DNA of 34,671 bases, taken from assembly GCA_031262385.1 (NCBI GenBank), contig JAISHU010000006.1, positions 1 to 34,671 on the forward strand. Reading direction: 5' to 3'. Both the position numbers and the translations under genes were made by a program. This stretch comes from Mediterranea sp. (in: CFB group bacteria) (GTDB lineage Bacteria; Bacteroidota; Bacteroidia; Bacteroidales; Bacteroidaceae). Below the pieces are notes generated by a model. It was not told where the DNA came from, searched no databases, and saw only the letters and a program-made list of their open reading frames with translations. Below are positions 1-8,268 of the stretch, one piece after another (positions within the stretch are counted from its first letter, which is position 1; every line of letters starts with the position of its first letter).

Positions 1-1
1 G

Positions 2-2584
2 ACCTATCCGAGTGTTTTGGGACACAAGGCAGTGGAGTGTATGCCTTACATTATGCAGGCTTTTGTGAAGAAACCGCAAGACGTGGAAAAAGGCTTGGAG
101 TTTGATCGAAGACTCTACATCGCCAGACGCGTGTTTGAACAATCAACCGACGATACCTATGTTGTTTCGCTCTCTAGCAGAACGATTGTTTATAAAGGCA
201 TGTTTTTGGTTCATCAGCTACGCACATTCTACGCGGATTTGCAGGCTAGGGATTATGAATCTGCTTTGGCAGTGGTTCATTCCAGATTTTCCACGAATAC
301 GAATCCGAGTTGGGAGCGCGCGCATCCGAATCGCTTCATCGTACATAACGGCGAAATCAATACGATTCGCGGCAACGAAGACAAGATGCTTGCACGCGAA
401 GAAACGATGGAATCCGAACATCTGGAAGGTCAGCTACATAAAGTGCTGCCCGCGATCAACAAGCAGGGTTCGGACTCTGCGATGCTCGATAATACCTTAG
501 AATTCTTGGTTATGAGCGGGATGGATCTGCCGCTGGCCGTGATGATCACCATCCCGGAGCCTTGGGCAAACAACAAAGCGATGAGCCAGAAAAAGAAAGA
601 CTTCTATCAATACTACGCTGCCATGATGGAGCCGTGGGATGGTCCGGCATCCATTCTCTTTTCGGATGGCGATAGTATCGGTGCCGTGTTAGACCGCAAT
701 GGGCTGCGCCCCTCTCGCTATCTGATCACGCAAGACGATCAGTTGATCTTGGCATCTGAAGTGGGTGTCCTGCCCATCGACCCTACTATGATCAAAGTCA
801 AGGAACGTCTGCGTCCGGGCAAGATGCTCCTAGTCGATCTCAAAAAAGGTGAAGTGGTCGAAGACGATCATATCAAAGAACTCTATTCGTCCAGACAACC
901 TTACGGAGAATGGTTAGATAACAATCTGGTCTTTTTAAAAGATTTGAAAATTCCGAATGTGCGCGTACCGGAATTTACAGCCGAAGAACGTGAGCGCCTG
1001 CAAAAGGCTTTTGGTTATAGCTATGATGAGTTAAAGACCAGCATCCTGCCAATGGCGCAAAATGCAGGAGAAGCGATCGCCGCGATGGGTGTGGACACGC
1101 CGCTGCCGGTGATCAGCAGAACGCATCATCCGCTGTTCCATTATTTCAAACAGCTCTTTGCACAGGTGACAAACCCCCCTATTGACGCGATACGCGAAGA
1201 AATCGTGACTTCCACGACAGTCTACATCGGTACAGAAGGCAATCTACTGGAAGAATCACCCAAGAATTGCAATGTGCTACGGGTAAACAATCCGATCCTG
1301 ACCAATACCGATATTTTAAAAATAAAAAATATGAAGCGCGAAGGCTTCCGCGTAGAAGTTGTACCAATTACTTATTACAAAAATACGAGTCTGGAACGGG
1401 CAATCGACCGACTGTTTGTCGAAGTGGATCGTGCGTACCGAGATGAGGTAAATATCCTCATTCTGTCCGATCGAGGTGTGGACGAGAATCATGTGGCGAT
1501 CCCTTCCCTATTGGCTGTGTCCGCGCTCAATCAGTATCTCGTGCGTACCAAAAAGCGTACCAGAGTCGCATTAATCCTAGAATCCGGCGAACCCAGAGAA
1601 GTTCACCATTTCGCAACCCTCTTAGGTTACGGCGCGTGTGCGATCAATCCTTATCTGGCGCAGGAGAGCATCCGCGAGTTGATTGCTTCTCATATGTTAG
1701 ACAAAGATTATTACGCCGCCGTAGACGACTACAACAGTGCTGTCCTGCACGGGATTATCAAAATCGCGTCCAAGATGGGGATCAGCACCATACAGTCCTA
1801 CCAAGGTTCCCAGATTTTCGAAGCGATCGGGATCGCGGCGGAAGTTATCGAACGATATTTTAAAAATACAGTTTGCCGCGTAGGCGGCATTACACTCAAA
1901 GACATTGAGCAAGATGTGGATCACCTGCATTCCCTCGCTTTTGAGCCGCTTGGTCTGGGGAATGACCTAACATTGGATAGCCCCGGGCATCACAAAATGC
2001 GCAGCGGTGCTGAAGAGCATTTGTACAATCCGGCGACCATTCACCTCTTGCAGCAGTCTACCAAGCGCGGCGATTACGAGATGTTTAAACGCTATACCGC
2101 GATGGTCAACGAGGAAGGCGGCGTTAAGAATCTACGCGGCTTGATGGATTTTTGTTATCCAAAGAAAGGCATCGACATCGATCAGGTCGAAAGTGTCGAA
2201 GAAATCGTGACGCGTTTCAAGACCGGCGCGATGTCTTACGGATCTATTTCCAAAGAAGCGCACGAAACGATGGCGATCGCGATGAATCGTTTGCATGGAA
2301 AGAGCAATTCCGGCGAAGGCGGCGAAGAGGCGGATCGTATGATAGGTGGTGTAGATCGCAACGAACGCTGCTCGGCAATCAAGCAGGTTGCCAGCGGGCG
2401 ATTTGGCGTGACGAGCCAGTATTTGGTGAGTGCCAAAGAATTGCAAATCAAGATGGCGCAGGGTGCGAAGCCCGGAGAAGGCGGGCATTTACCCGGCGGG
2501 AAGGTGTATCCTTGGATTGCCAAAACGAGACATTCCACCCCCGGCGTGTCGCTTATCTCGCCGCCGCCGCATCATGATATATAG
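2..2584 (+). CDS. gltB: Glutamate synthase large subunit, 5' part (partial, ends at in-frame TAG)
   Basis: The frame is open to the left edge (TYPSVLGHKAVECMPYIM precedes and includes the tracked start, which is a TTG codon), so the N-terminus with the catalytic Cys of the glutamine amidotransferase domain lies outside the window. What is visible is the rest of the amidotransferase type 2 domain (VVHSRFSTNT, HNGEINTIRGN, QGSDSAMLDN, LDRNGLRPSRY), the central domain, and the start of the FMN-binding synthase domain (MSYGSISKEAHE, GEGGEE, KPGEGGHLPGGKV, SPPPHHDI). It ends at TAG where homologues have Tyr (HHDIYSIEDLAQ); the same frame continues without a gap into the next entry. Codon use differs from the downstream half: by hand count His is CAT 21/CAC 7 here against CAT 1/CAC 7 after the stop, and Ala GCG and Asp GAT are favoured. 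The enzyme makes two glutamates from glutamine and 2-oxoglutarate. Whether a full-length product is made is uncertain. Confidence 0.9.
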   Translation, partial: TYPSVLGHKAVECMPYIMQAFVKKPQDVEKGLEFDRRLYIARRVFEQSTDDTYVVSLSSRTIVYKGMFLVHQLRTFYADLQARDYESALAVVHSRFSTNTNPSWERAHPNRFIVHNGEINTIRGNEDKMLAREETMESEHLEGQLHKVLPAINKQGSDSAMLDNTLEFLVMSGMDLPLAVMITIPEPWANNKAMSQKKKDFYQYYAAMMEPWDGPASILFSDGDSIGAVLDRNGLRPSRYLITQDDQLILASEVGVLPIDPTMIKVKERLRPGKMLLVDLKKGEVVEDDHIKELYSSRQPYGEWLDNNLVFLKDLKIPNVRVPEFTAEERERLQKAFGYSYDELKTSILPMAQNAGEAIAAMGVDTPLPVISRTHHPLFHYFKQLFAQVTNPPIDAIREEIVTSTTVYIGTEGNLLEESPKNCNVLRVNNPILTNTDILKIKNMKREGFRVEVVPITYYKNTSLERAIDRLFVEVDRAYRDEVNILILSDRGVDENHVAIPSLLAVSALNQYLVRTKKRTRVALILESGEPREVHHFATLLGYGACAINPYLAQESIRELIASHMLDKDYYAAVDDYNSAVLHGIIKIASKMGISTIQSYQGSQIFEAIGIAAEVIERYFKNTVCRVGGITLKDIEQDVDHLHSLAFEPLGLGNDLTLDSPGHHKMRSGAEEHLYNPATIHLLQQSTKRGDYEMFKRYTAMVNEEGGVKNLRGLMDFCYPKKGIDIDQVESVEEIVTRFKTGAMSYGSISKEAHETMAIAMNRLHGKSNSGEGGEEADRMIGGVDRNERCSAIKQVASGRFGVTSQYLVSAKELQIKMAQGAKPGEGGHLPGGKVYPWIAKTRHSTPGVSLISPPPHHDI

Positions 2585-4117
2585 TCCATTGAAGACTTGG
2601 CTCAATTAATCTTCGACTTGAAAAACGTCAACCCCAAAGCTAAGATTAGTGTGAAGTTGGTGGCTGAAAGCGGCGTGGGTACCATTGCTGCCGGTGTAGC
2701 CAAAGCAAAAGCCGACCTCATCACCATTAGCGGTGCCGAAGGGGGTACGGGTGCATCACCCGCATCCAGCATCCGCTATGCCGGTATCTCGCCCGAACTG
2801 GGATTGAGCGAAACTCAGCAGACACTGGTGCTGAACGGTTTGCGCGGACAAGTGGTGCTACAAGTGGACGGACAACTTAAGAGCGGACGCGACGTGGTGT
2901 TAATGGCGATGCTCGGTGCCGAAGAGTTTGGTTTTGCCACCTCGGCACTTATCGTACTGGGCTGCGTGATGATGCGCAAGTGTCACCAAAACACCTGTCC
3001 GGTGGGAGTCGCCACACAGAACGAAGAGTTACGCAAACGCTTCCACGGACGTGCCGAATACTTGGTGAACTTCTTTACGTTCCTTGCACAAGAGGTACGC
3101 GAATGGCTTGCCGAAATTGGCGTGGAGAAATTGGACGACATCATCGGACGTACCGATTTAATCGTCCGTAAACCGTCCGACGGTATAAAGAAGCACGACC
3201 TGTTAGCGTTCGACAAAATGCTGGCACGTGTGAACAACGATGCAGCCATTCGCCACGTCATCGACCAACAACATGGCATTGAAGAGGTGAAAGACCGTGA
3301 AATTCTGCGTGCTGCCGCCGATGCGGTGAAAAGTCAGAAAGAGGTGTCACTGGAATATGCCATTGCCAACACCGACCGCGCTGTAGGAGCGATGCTGTCG
3401 GGCACTATTGCACAGAAATACGGTGCCACCGGTTTGCCGTCGGATACACTCAATATTAAATTTAAAGGCTCGGCAGGACAGTCGTTCGGTGCATTCCTCG
3501 TACCGGGTGTCAGCTTCAAACTCGAAGGTGAAGCCAACGACTACTTAGGCAAAGGATTGTCGGGAGGACGCATTGCGGTGTTACCACCGGTGCGCAGCAA
3601 CTTCGAAGCCGAAAAGAATACCATTGCCGGCAACACCTTATTATATGGTGCAACCAGCGGCGAAGTTTACATCAACGGACGCGTGGGCGAACGTTTTGCC
3701 GTGCGCAATTCGGGCGCCATTGCCGTGGTGGAAGGTGTGGGCGATCACTGCTGCGAATACATGACGGGTGGACGTGTGGCGGTACTGGGACCCACAGGAC
3801 GCAACTTTGCCGCCGGTATGTCGGGCGGTGTGGCTTATGTGTGGAACCGCGAGGGTAACTTCGACTACTTCTGCAACATGGAAATGGTGGAACTGTCGCT
3901 CATTGAAGAGGCATCCTATCGTAAAGAGTTGCACGAACTGATTCGTCAGCACTACCTTTACACCGGTTCTAAGCTGGCACGCACCATGCTCGACGACTGG
4001 AACCGCTATGTGGACGAATTCATCCAAATAGTCCCCATTGAATACAAAAAGGTCTTGCAGGAAGAGCAGATGCAAAAGTTGCAACAGAAGATTGCCGATA
4101 TGCAAAGAGATTATTGA
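2585..4117 (+). CDS. gltB: Glutamate synthase large subunit, 3' part (after in-frame TAG)
   Basis: This continues the gltB frame directly after the TAG at 2582-2584 (SIEDLAQLIFDLKNVNPKAK). The ORF track starts it at a TTG (2597), but there is no sign of an independent start, so it is best read as the second part of one interrupted gene. It holds the FMN-site segment (ISGAEGGTGASP), the [3Fe-4S] cysteines in CVMMRKCHQNTCPVGVATQ, and the C-terminal beta-helix domain with its glycine-rich repeats (GGRIAVLPP, GEVYINGRVGERFAVRNSG, MTGGRVAVLGPTG). With the upstream part it would give about 1,371 residues in the window, consistent with a roughly 1,500-residue bacterial GltB lacking its first 130 or so. 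Codon use (GAC, CAC, GCC/GCA) matches gltD and asnB. It could be a pseudogene half, or intact if the TAG is a sequencing or assembly error. Confidence 0.9.
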   Translation, partial: SIEDLAQLIFDLKNVNPKAKISVKLVAESGVGTIAAGVAKAKADLITISGAEGGTGASPASSIRYAGISPELGLSETQQTLVLNGLRGQVVLQVDGQLKSGRDVVLMAMLGAEEFGFATSALIVLGCVMMRKCHQNTCPVGVATQNEELRKRFHGRAEYLVNFFTFLAQEVREWLAEIGVEKLDDIIGRTDLIVRKPSDGIKKHDLLAFDKMLARVNNDAAIRHVIDQQHGIEEVKDREILRAAADAVKSQKEVSLEYAIANTDRAVGAMLSGTIAQKYGATGLPSDTLNIKFKGSAGQSFGAFLVPGVSFKLEGEANDYLGKGLSGGRIAVLPPVRSNFEAEKNTIAGNTLLYGATSGEVYINGRVGERFAVRNSGAIAVVEGVGDHCCEYMTGGRVAVLGPTGRNFAAGMSGGVAYVWNREGNFDYFCNMEMVELSLIEEASYRKELHELIRQHYLYTGSKLARTMLDDWNRYVDEFIQIVPIEYKKVLQEEQMQKLQQKIADMQRDY

Positions 4118-4238
4118 GTTTGAGTTTATAAGTTTTTGAGTTTTGAGTTAATCAGTTTACCAACAACCAACTCAAAAGCTCAAACTCATCAACTCAACCT
4201 CATCAACTTAAGAAGTTAAAAACTTAAAAACTTAAACA
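4116..4238. repeat. AT-rich TTTGAG / CTCAAA low-complexity inverted repeats between gltB and gltD
   Basis: The 122-bp gap between gltB and gltD is made of short iterations. Its left half is rich in gagtttgag/ttttgagtt and its right half in the complement (aactcaaaagctcaaactc), followed by aaaaacttaaaaacttaaac just before the gltD start. The two halves could fold into an imperfect hairpin. A similar stretch (cttaaaaacttaaaaactcaaaacctaaaaactcaaac) precedes asnB. No promoter or terminator is evident, so transcription probably reads through. Confidence 0.6.
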
Positions 4239-4239
4239 A

Positions 4240-5577
4240 ATGGGAGATCCTAAAGCATTCTTACATATTGCCCGCGAGGAAGCGGGCGACCGTCCGGTAC
4301 TGGAACGCATCACCGATTTCAGTCCGGTAGAACAAACCTTGAACACGCACGACCGCATGTTGCAAGCTTCGCGTTGCATGGATTGTGGGGTGCCCTTCTG
4401 TCATTGGGCGTGCCCGCTGGGCAACAAATGTCCCGAATTTCAAGATGCGCTTTACAAAGGAAAGTGGCGCGAAGCCTATCAGTCGCTAACAGAAACCAAC
4501 GACTTCCCCGAGTTTACGGGACGTATCTGTCCGGCGTTGTGCGAGAAATCGTGTGTGCTGAAACTCTCGGCGGATTCGCCCGTAACCATTCGCGAAAACG
4601 AAGCCGCCATTACCGAAGCCGCTTTCCGCGAAGGATATATTGCTGCACGCACCTATCCGCGCAACGGCAAAAAGGTTGCCGTGATAGGCGCCGGACCTGC
4701 CGGATTGTCGGTGGCGGTACGCCTGAACACACTGGGTTACGAGGTGACGCTCTTCGACAGCAAGCCTCATCCCGGCGGACTGTTACGCTACGGCATACCC
4801 AACTTCAAGCTGGATAAAGCCGTCATCGACCGCCGCATGGCAGTGTTGAAAGCCGAAGGTATCAAGTTTGAAATGAATACCTGTGTGGACGTGCAAAAAC
4901 TGCCCAAAGGTTTTGATGCTTATTGCATCTGTACCGGTACGCCTACCGCCCGCGACCTCAACATTCCCGGTCGTGAGCTGAAGGGTATCTTCTTGGCACT
5001 CGACATGTTGGAACAGCAAAACCGCATACTCGACGGCGAAACCTTTACCAAAGACAAACTTGTCAATGCCAAAGGTAAACGCGTACTTGTGATTGGCGGC
5101 GGCGATACCGGCAGCGACTGCATCGGTACCAGCATTCGTCACGGAGCCAAAAGCGTGACACAAATAGAGATTATGCCCATGCCGCCCGAAGGATATAATC
5201 CCGCTACCCCTTGGCCTCAATGGCCTATGGTGTTGAAAACCACCAGCAGCCACGAAGAGGGTTGCACCCGCCGCTGGTCGCTGTCGTCCAACAAGTTCAT
5301 CGGCAAAGAGGGCAAAGTCACCGGCGTGGAAGTAGAAGAGGTAGAATGGGTTACTCCCGATGACGGCGGACGCCCCGTGATGAAACCCACCGGCAAGAAA
5401 GAAGTGATTGAAGCCGACATGGTGTTGCTCGCCATGGGATTCCTCAAACCCGAACAGCCGCAGTTTCCCGCCAATGTATTTGTTACAGGTGATGCACAGC
5501 GTGGAGCCAGTTTGGTAGTATGGGCACTCGCCGACGGACGAAAAACGGCACGGGCTATCGACGAATATTTAAAGTAA
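4240..5577 (+). CDS. gltD: Glutamate synthase small subunit (NADPH-dependent)
   Basis: This 445-residue protein is the electron-input subunit of glutamate synthase, passing electrons from NAD(P)H through FAD and iron-sulfur clusters to GltB. The N-terminal ferredoxin-like domain has cysteines C46, C49, C54, C58 and C64 (CMDCGVPFCHWACPLGNKC) and a second set around residue 97-106 (CPALCEKSC), as in the two [4Fe-4S] clusters of GltD. An FAD-binding Rossmann motif (VIGAGPAGLS) lies near residue 148 and an NAD(P)H-binding motif (VIGGGDTGSDC) further on. Length fits the bacterial GltD range of about 450-490. It lies 122 bp downstream of gltB and 67 bp upstream of asnB on the same strand, so the three probably form one operon. 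The start MGDPKAF is the first ATG of the frame and fits the family. Confidence 0.95.
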   Translation: MGDPKAFLHIAREEAGDRPVLERITDFSPVEQTLNTHDRMLQASRCMDCGVPFCHWACPLGNKCPEFQDALYKGKWREAYQSLTETNDFPEFTGRICPALCEKSCVLKLSADSPVTIRENEAAITEAAFREGYIAARTYPRNGKKVAVIGAGPAGLSVAVRLNTLGYEVTLFDSKPHPGGLLRYGIPNFKLDKAVIDRRMAVLKAEGIKFEMNTCVDVQKLPKGFDAYCICTGTPTARDLNIPGRELKGIFLALDMLEQQNRILDGETFTKDKLVNAKGKRVLVIGGGDTGSDCIGTSIRHGAKSVTQIEIMPMPPEGYNPATPWPQWPMVLKTTSSHEEGCTRRWSLSSNKFIGKEGKVTGVEVEEVEWVTPDDGGRPVMKPTGKKEVIEADMVLLAMGFLKPEQPQFPANVFVTGDAQRGASLVVWALADGRKTARAIDEYLK

Positions 5578-5604
5578 GAGGTTGGCAAGTACCCCCACCC
5601 CGAG

Positions 5605-5644
5605 CTTAAAAACTTAAAAACTCAAAACCTAAAAACTCAAACTT
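5605..5644. repeat. AAAAACT/CTCAAA low-complexity leader upstream of asnB
   Basis: The 40 bp before the asnB ATG are iterations of aaaaactt and aaaactcaaa, nearly the same composition and words as the run just upstream of gltD. It may be an A-rich translation-enhancing leader, common in Bacteroidetes where Shine-Dalgarno sites are weak, or simply an expanded microrepeat. Confidence 0.5.
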
Positions 5645-7303
5645 ATGTGTGGTATCGTAGGTATCTTCAAAATACAATCTCAATCGGAAGAACTCCGTAA
5701 GAAAGCGCTCAAAATGGCGCGCCGACTTCGTCACCGCGGACCGGACTGGAGTGGTATATATGTTAGTAAAACCGCTATCTTGGCGCACGAACGTCTCTCC
5801 ATTGTCGACCCGCAATCGGGCGGACAGCCCCTCTATTCACCCGACGGCAAGCAAGCCTTGGCGGTAAACGGCGAGATTTATAATCATCGCGACATACGTG
5901 CCGGCTATGCCGGTCGTTACGATTTCCAAACCGGCAGCGACTGCGAAGTAATCCTCGCACTCTACCGCGAGAAGGGACTTGGTTTGCTGGAAGAGATCAA
6001 CGGCATCTTTGCCTTTGCGCTCTACGACGAAGAGACGGACGACTTCCTCATCGCCCGCGACCCCATAGGCGTTATACCTTTATATATAGGTCGCGATGCC
6101 GATGGCAAAATCTATTGTGCCAGCGAGCTGAAAGCCCTCGAAGGATATTGCGACGAATACGAACCGTTCTTATCCGGACACTACTATTTGGGTAGCGAAG
6201 GTAAAATGAAACGTTGGTACAAACGTCCGTGGATGAATAGTATGCCTGCCGACAATGGTAACCAATTAAAGCCCGCTCTCGAAGCCGCCGTACACCGCCA
6301 GCTTATGAGCGACGTGCCCTACGGTGTGTTGTTGTCGGGCGGACTGGATAGCTCGGTCATCTCTGCCATTGCCAAGAAGTATGCCGCCAAGCGTGTAGAA
6401 ACCGACGGACAAGCCGACGCATGGTGGCCGCAACTCCACTCGTTTGCCATTGGTCTGAAAGGTGCTCCCGACCTTTCCAAAGCACGCGAAGTAGCCGATT
6501 ACATCGGTACGGTGCATCACGAAATCAACTACACTGTGCAAGAGGGACTTGACGCGTTGCGCGATGTTATTTATTTCATCGAAACCTACGATGTGACCAC
6601 CGTGCGTGCCTCTACGCCGATGTATTTGCTGGCGCGCGTTATCAAGTCGATGGGCATCAAGATGGTACTCAGCGGCGAAGGTGCCGACGAGGTGTTCGGC
6701 GGTTACCTCTACTTTCACAAGGCACCCACACCCGAAGCTTTCCACGAAGAGACCGTGCGCAAACTCTCCAAACTCTACATGTACGACTGTCTGCGTGCCA
6801 ACAAAAGTCTGGCTGCATGGGGTGTAGAGGGACGTGTACCTTTCCTCGACAAAGAGTTCTTGGATGTAGCCATGAATATAGACCCTGCTCTGAAAATGTG
6901 TCCGGGCAAAACCATTGAGAAGCGCATTGTACGCGAAGCCTTTGCCGACATGCTTCCCGAAAGTGTGGCGTGGCGACAGAAAGAACAGTTTTCCGACGGT
7001 GTGGGCTACAACTGGATTGATACCCTGAAAGCCGTCACCGCAGCAGCCGTGAGCGACGAGCAAATGGATAACGCTGCCGAACGTTTTCCCGTCAATACCC
7101 CGCAAAATAAAGAAGAGTATTACTATCGCACCATTTTCGAAGAACATTTCCCAAGCGAAAGTGCCGCCCGCAGCGTACCCAGCGTACCCAGCGTGGCATG
7201 TTCCACCGCCGAAGCTTTGGCATGGGATGCCGCCTTCCAAGGAAAGAACGACCCCAGCGGACGTGCCGTGGCGGGTGTGCACGAAGAGGCGTATAAAGAG
7301 TAA
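5645..7303 (+). CDS. asnB: Asparagine synthetase B (glutamine-hydrolysing)
   Basis: The enzyme converts aspartate, glutamine and ATP to asparagine and glutamate. It starts MCGIVGIF, so the nucleophile Cys is residue 2 after Met removal, which fixes the start. The glutaminase domain continues with LRHRGPDWSG, VNGEIYNH and GSDCEVI; the synthetase domain has the pyrophosphate loop VLLSGGLDSSVISA near residue 225 and LSGEGADEVFGGY near 350. The length of 552 residues is close to E. coli AsnB (554). It follows gltD on the same strand, so ammonia assimilation and its use for asparagine are probably co-transcribed. The C-terminal tail contains a short tandem repeat (SVPSVPSV, from a 9-bp DNA repeat agcgtaccc), which looks non-essential. 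Confidence 0.96.
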   Translation: MCGIVGIFKIQSQSEELRKKALKMARRLRHRGPDWSGIYVSKTAILAHERLSIVDPQSGGQPLYSPDGKQALAVNGEIYNHRDIRAGYAGRYDFQTGSDCEVILALYREKGLGLLEEINGIFAFALYDEETDDFLIARDPIGVIPLYIGRDADGKIYCASELKALEGYCDEYEPFLSGHYYLGSEGKMKRWYKRPWMNSMPADNGNQLKPALEAAVHRQLMSDVPYGVLLSGGLDSSVISAIAKKYAAKRVETDGQADAWWPQLHSFAIGLKGAPDLSKAREVADYIGTVHHEINYTVQEGLDALRDVIYFIETYDVTTVRASTPMYLLARVIKSMGIKMVLSGEGADEVFGGYLYFHKAPTPEAFHEETVRKLSKLYMYDCLRANKSLAAWGVEGRVPFLDKEFLDVAMNIDPALKMCPGKTIEKRIVREAFADMLPESVAWRQKEQFSDGVGYNWIDTLKAVTAAAVSDEQMDNAAERFPVNTPQNKEEYYYRTIFEEHFPSESAARSVPSVPSVACSTAEALAWDAAFQGKNDPSGRAVAGVHEEAYKE

Positions 7304-7312
7304 TAAAAAGAC

Positions 7313-7347
7313 GATTCCATATTTTACGTTACGTAAAATATGGAATC
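7313..7347. terminator. Perfect 16-bp hairpin between convergent asnB and radical SAM genes
   Basis: The sequence gattccatattttacg, loop tta, then the exact complement cgtaaaatatggaatc forms a perfect 16-bp stem with a 3-nt loop. It sits between the stop codons of two converging genes, the usual place for a bidirectional terminator. The stem is AT-rich and lacks a clear T-run, so termination is inferred from position and symmetry; a protein-binding palindrome is the alternative. Confidence 0.55.
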
Positions 7348-7371
7348 AATGAGATATAAGAAACCCTTTCC

Positions 7372-8268
7372 CTACATTCGCAATTTCATACCAGCCATTA
7401 TGGTATCGGGGCGCAAGGTAAACACGCTGTGCATTTCGCCTGCCATGCCAAAGCCGCATTGGTCGCAAACGCCGGCGATGCTTCCCGGGCACTCGGGCAG
7501 ACGAGTGCCGTCCGCCATGATGAAGTTGGATACCCAGCACTGCTTGCTGAACTTATTGTGCTTCATCAGCTTCAACCCCGATATGGAGTTGATAATGGGG
7601 TAACCGGCACGCTTCATCTCAATGATTTCGTCAATCACTTTGATGCGTTTGTCCCACTCCAGAAACAGGTATTCCGTACCCTCGTAGGGAGTATGGAAGT
7701 TGAGAGAAATGGCACGAATGGCGGGATTGTTTTTGGCATATTCAATGGTGTCGCGCACGTTGGTATAGTTTTTAGCATTGATCACCATATTAAAACTTAC
7801 ATCCGGATGTCCGCATTCCGCCACGTTCTTTTCTAACCGAGCAAAGGTTCCTTCGCCGCGGATGTATTCGTGAAATTCGCCTATACCGTCGAGGCTGACC
7901 CATATCGAGTCGGCTTCGCAATCGGCAAAAGGCATCTGCGCGTTAGTGGTGACGGTGGTCGAGAAGAAGCCTATCTCTTTGGCGATGTGTATCAAGTGGT
8001 TGATATTGTGTTCGCCGTCGCGCCATAACATTGGTTCGCCCCCTTCAAAGTCCACAAAGCGCGAACCTTGCGCGTAGCTGTATTTCAGTTCTTCGATAAT
8101 CTGCTCAGTCGTTTTTATATTTGGATTGGCAAGATTGTAAACATTGCAATGCTTGCAGGTGAGGTTGCACTTATCAGAGATAAACAGCACGGTTTGCAGC
8201 GGGCGACGGCTACCGAAGAAGCGGGCGCGTGCAAACCACCACGGGAGATAAAACAATTGTTTAGCCAT
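7372..8268 (-). CDS. Radical SAM protein with C-terminal cysteine cluster
   Basis: This 298-residue protein has the radical SAM [4Fe-4S] motif CNLTCKHC (C34, C38, C41), the SAM-binding segment FEGGEP (residues 74-79) and a plausible TIM-barrel strand pattern (IWVSLDG). A second cysteine set at C244, C260, C268 and C271 could hold an auxiliary cluster, as in SPASM-like or related C-terminal domains. The N-terminus (MAKQLFYLPWWFARARFFGSRRP) is basic and aromatic and may associate with the membrane. Its ATG lies inside the end of the upstream prenyltransferase gene (8-bp overlap), implying translational coupling and a shared pathway, perhaps lipid or quinone modification. HpnH-type and peptide-modifying enzymes share this architecture, so the substrate is unknown. 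Confidence 0.85.
   Translation of the reverse strand: MAKQLFYLPWWFARARFFGSRRPLQTVLFISDKCNLTCKHCNVYNLANPNIKTTEQIIEELKYSYAQGSRFVDFEGGEPMLWRDGEHNINHLIHIAKEIGFFSTTVTTNAQMPFADCEADSIWVSLDGIGEFHEYIRGEGTFARLEKNVAECGHPDVSFNMVINAKNYTNVRDTIEYAKNNPAIRAISLNFHTPYEGTEYLFLEWDKRIKVIDEIIEMKRAGYPIINSISGLKLMKHNKFSKQCWVSNFIMADGTRLPECPGSIAGVCDQCGFGMAGEMHSVFTLRPDTIMAGMKLRM

Noticed and set aside
2582-2584. TAG as a recoded pyrrolysine or other programmed readthrough codon
   Set aside because: No pyl genes or readthrough signal are visible, the replaced residue is Tyr in an ordinary metabolic enzyme, and the codon-usage break offers a simpler explanation.
6266-7282. 338-residue ORF on the minus strand
   Set aside because: Entirely antisense to asnB, with no recognisable motifs; a shadow of codon bias.
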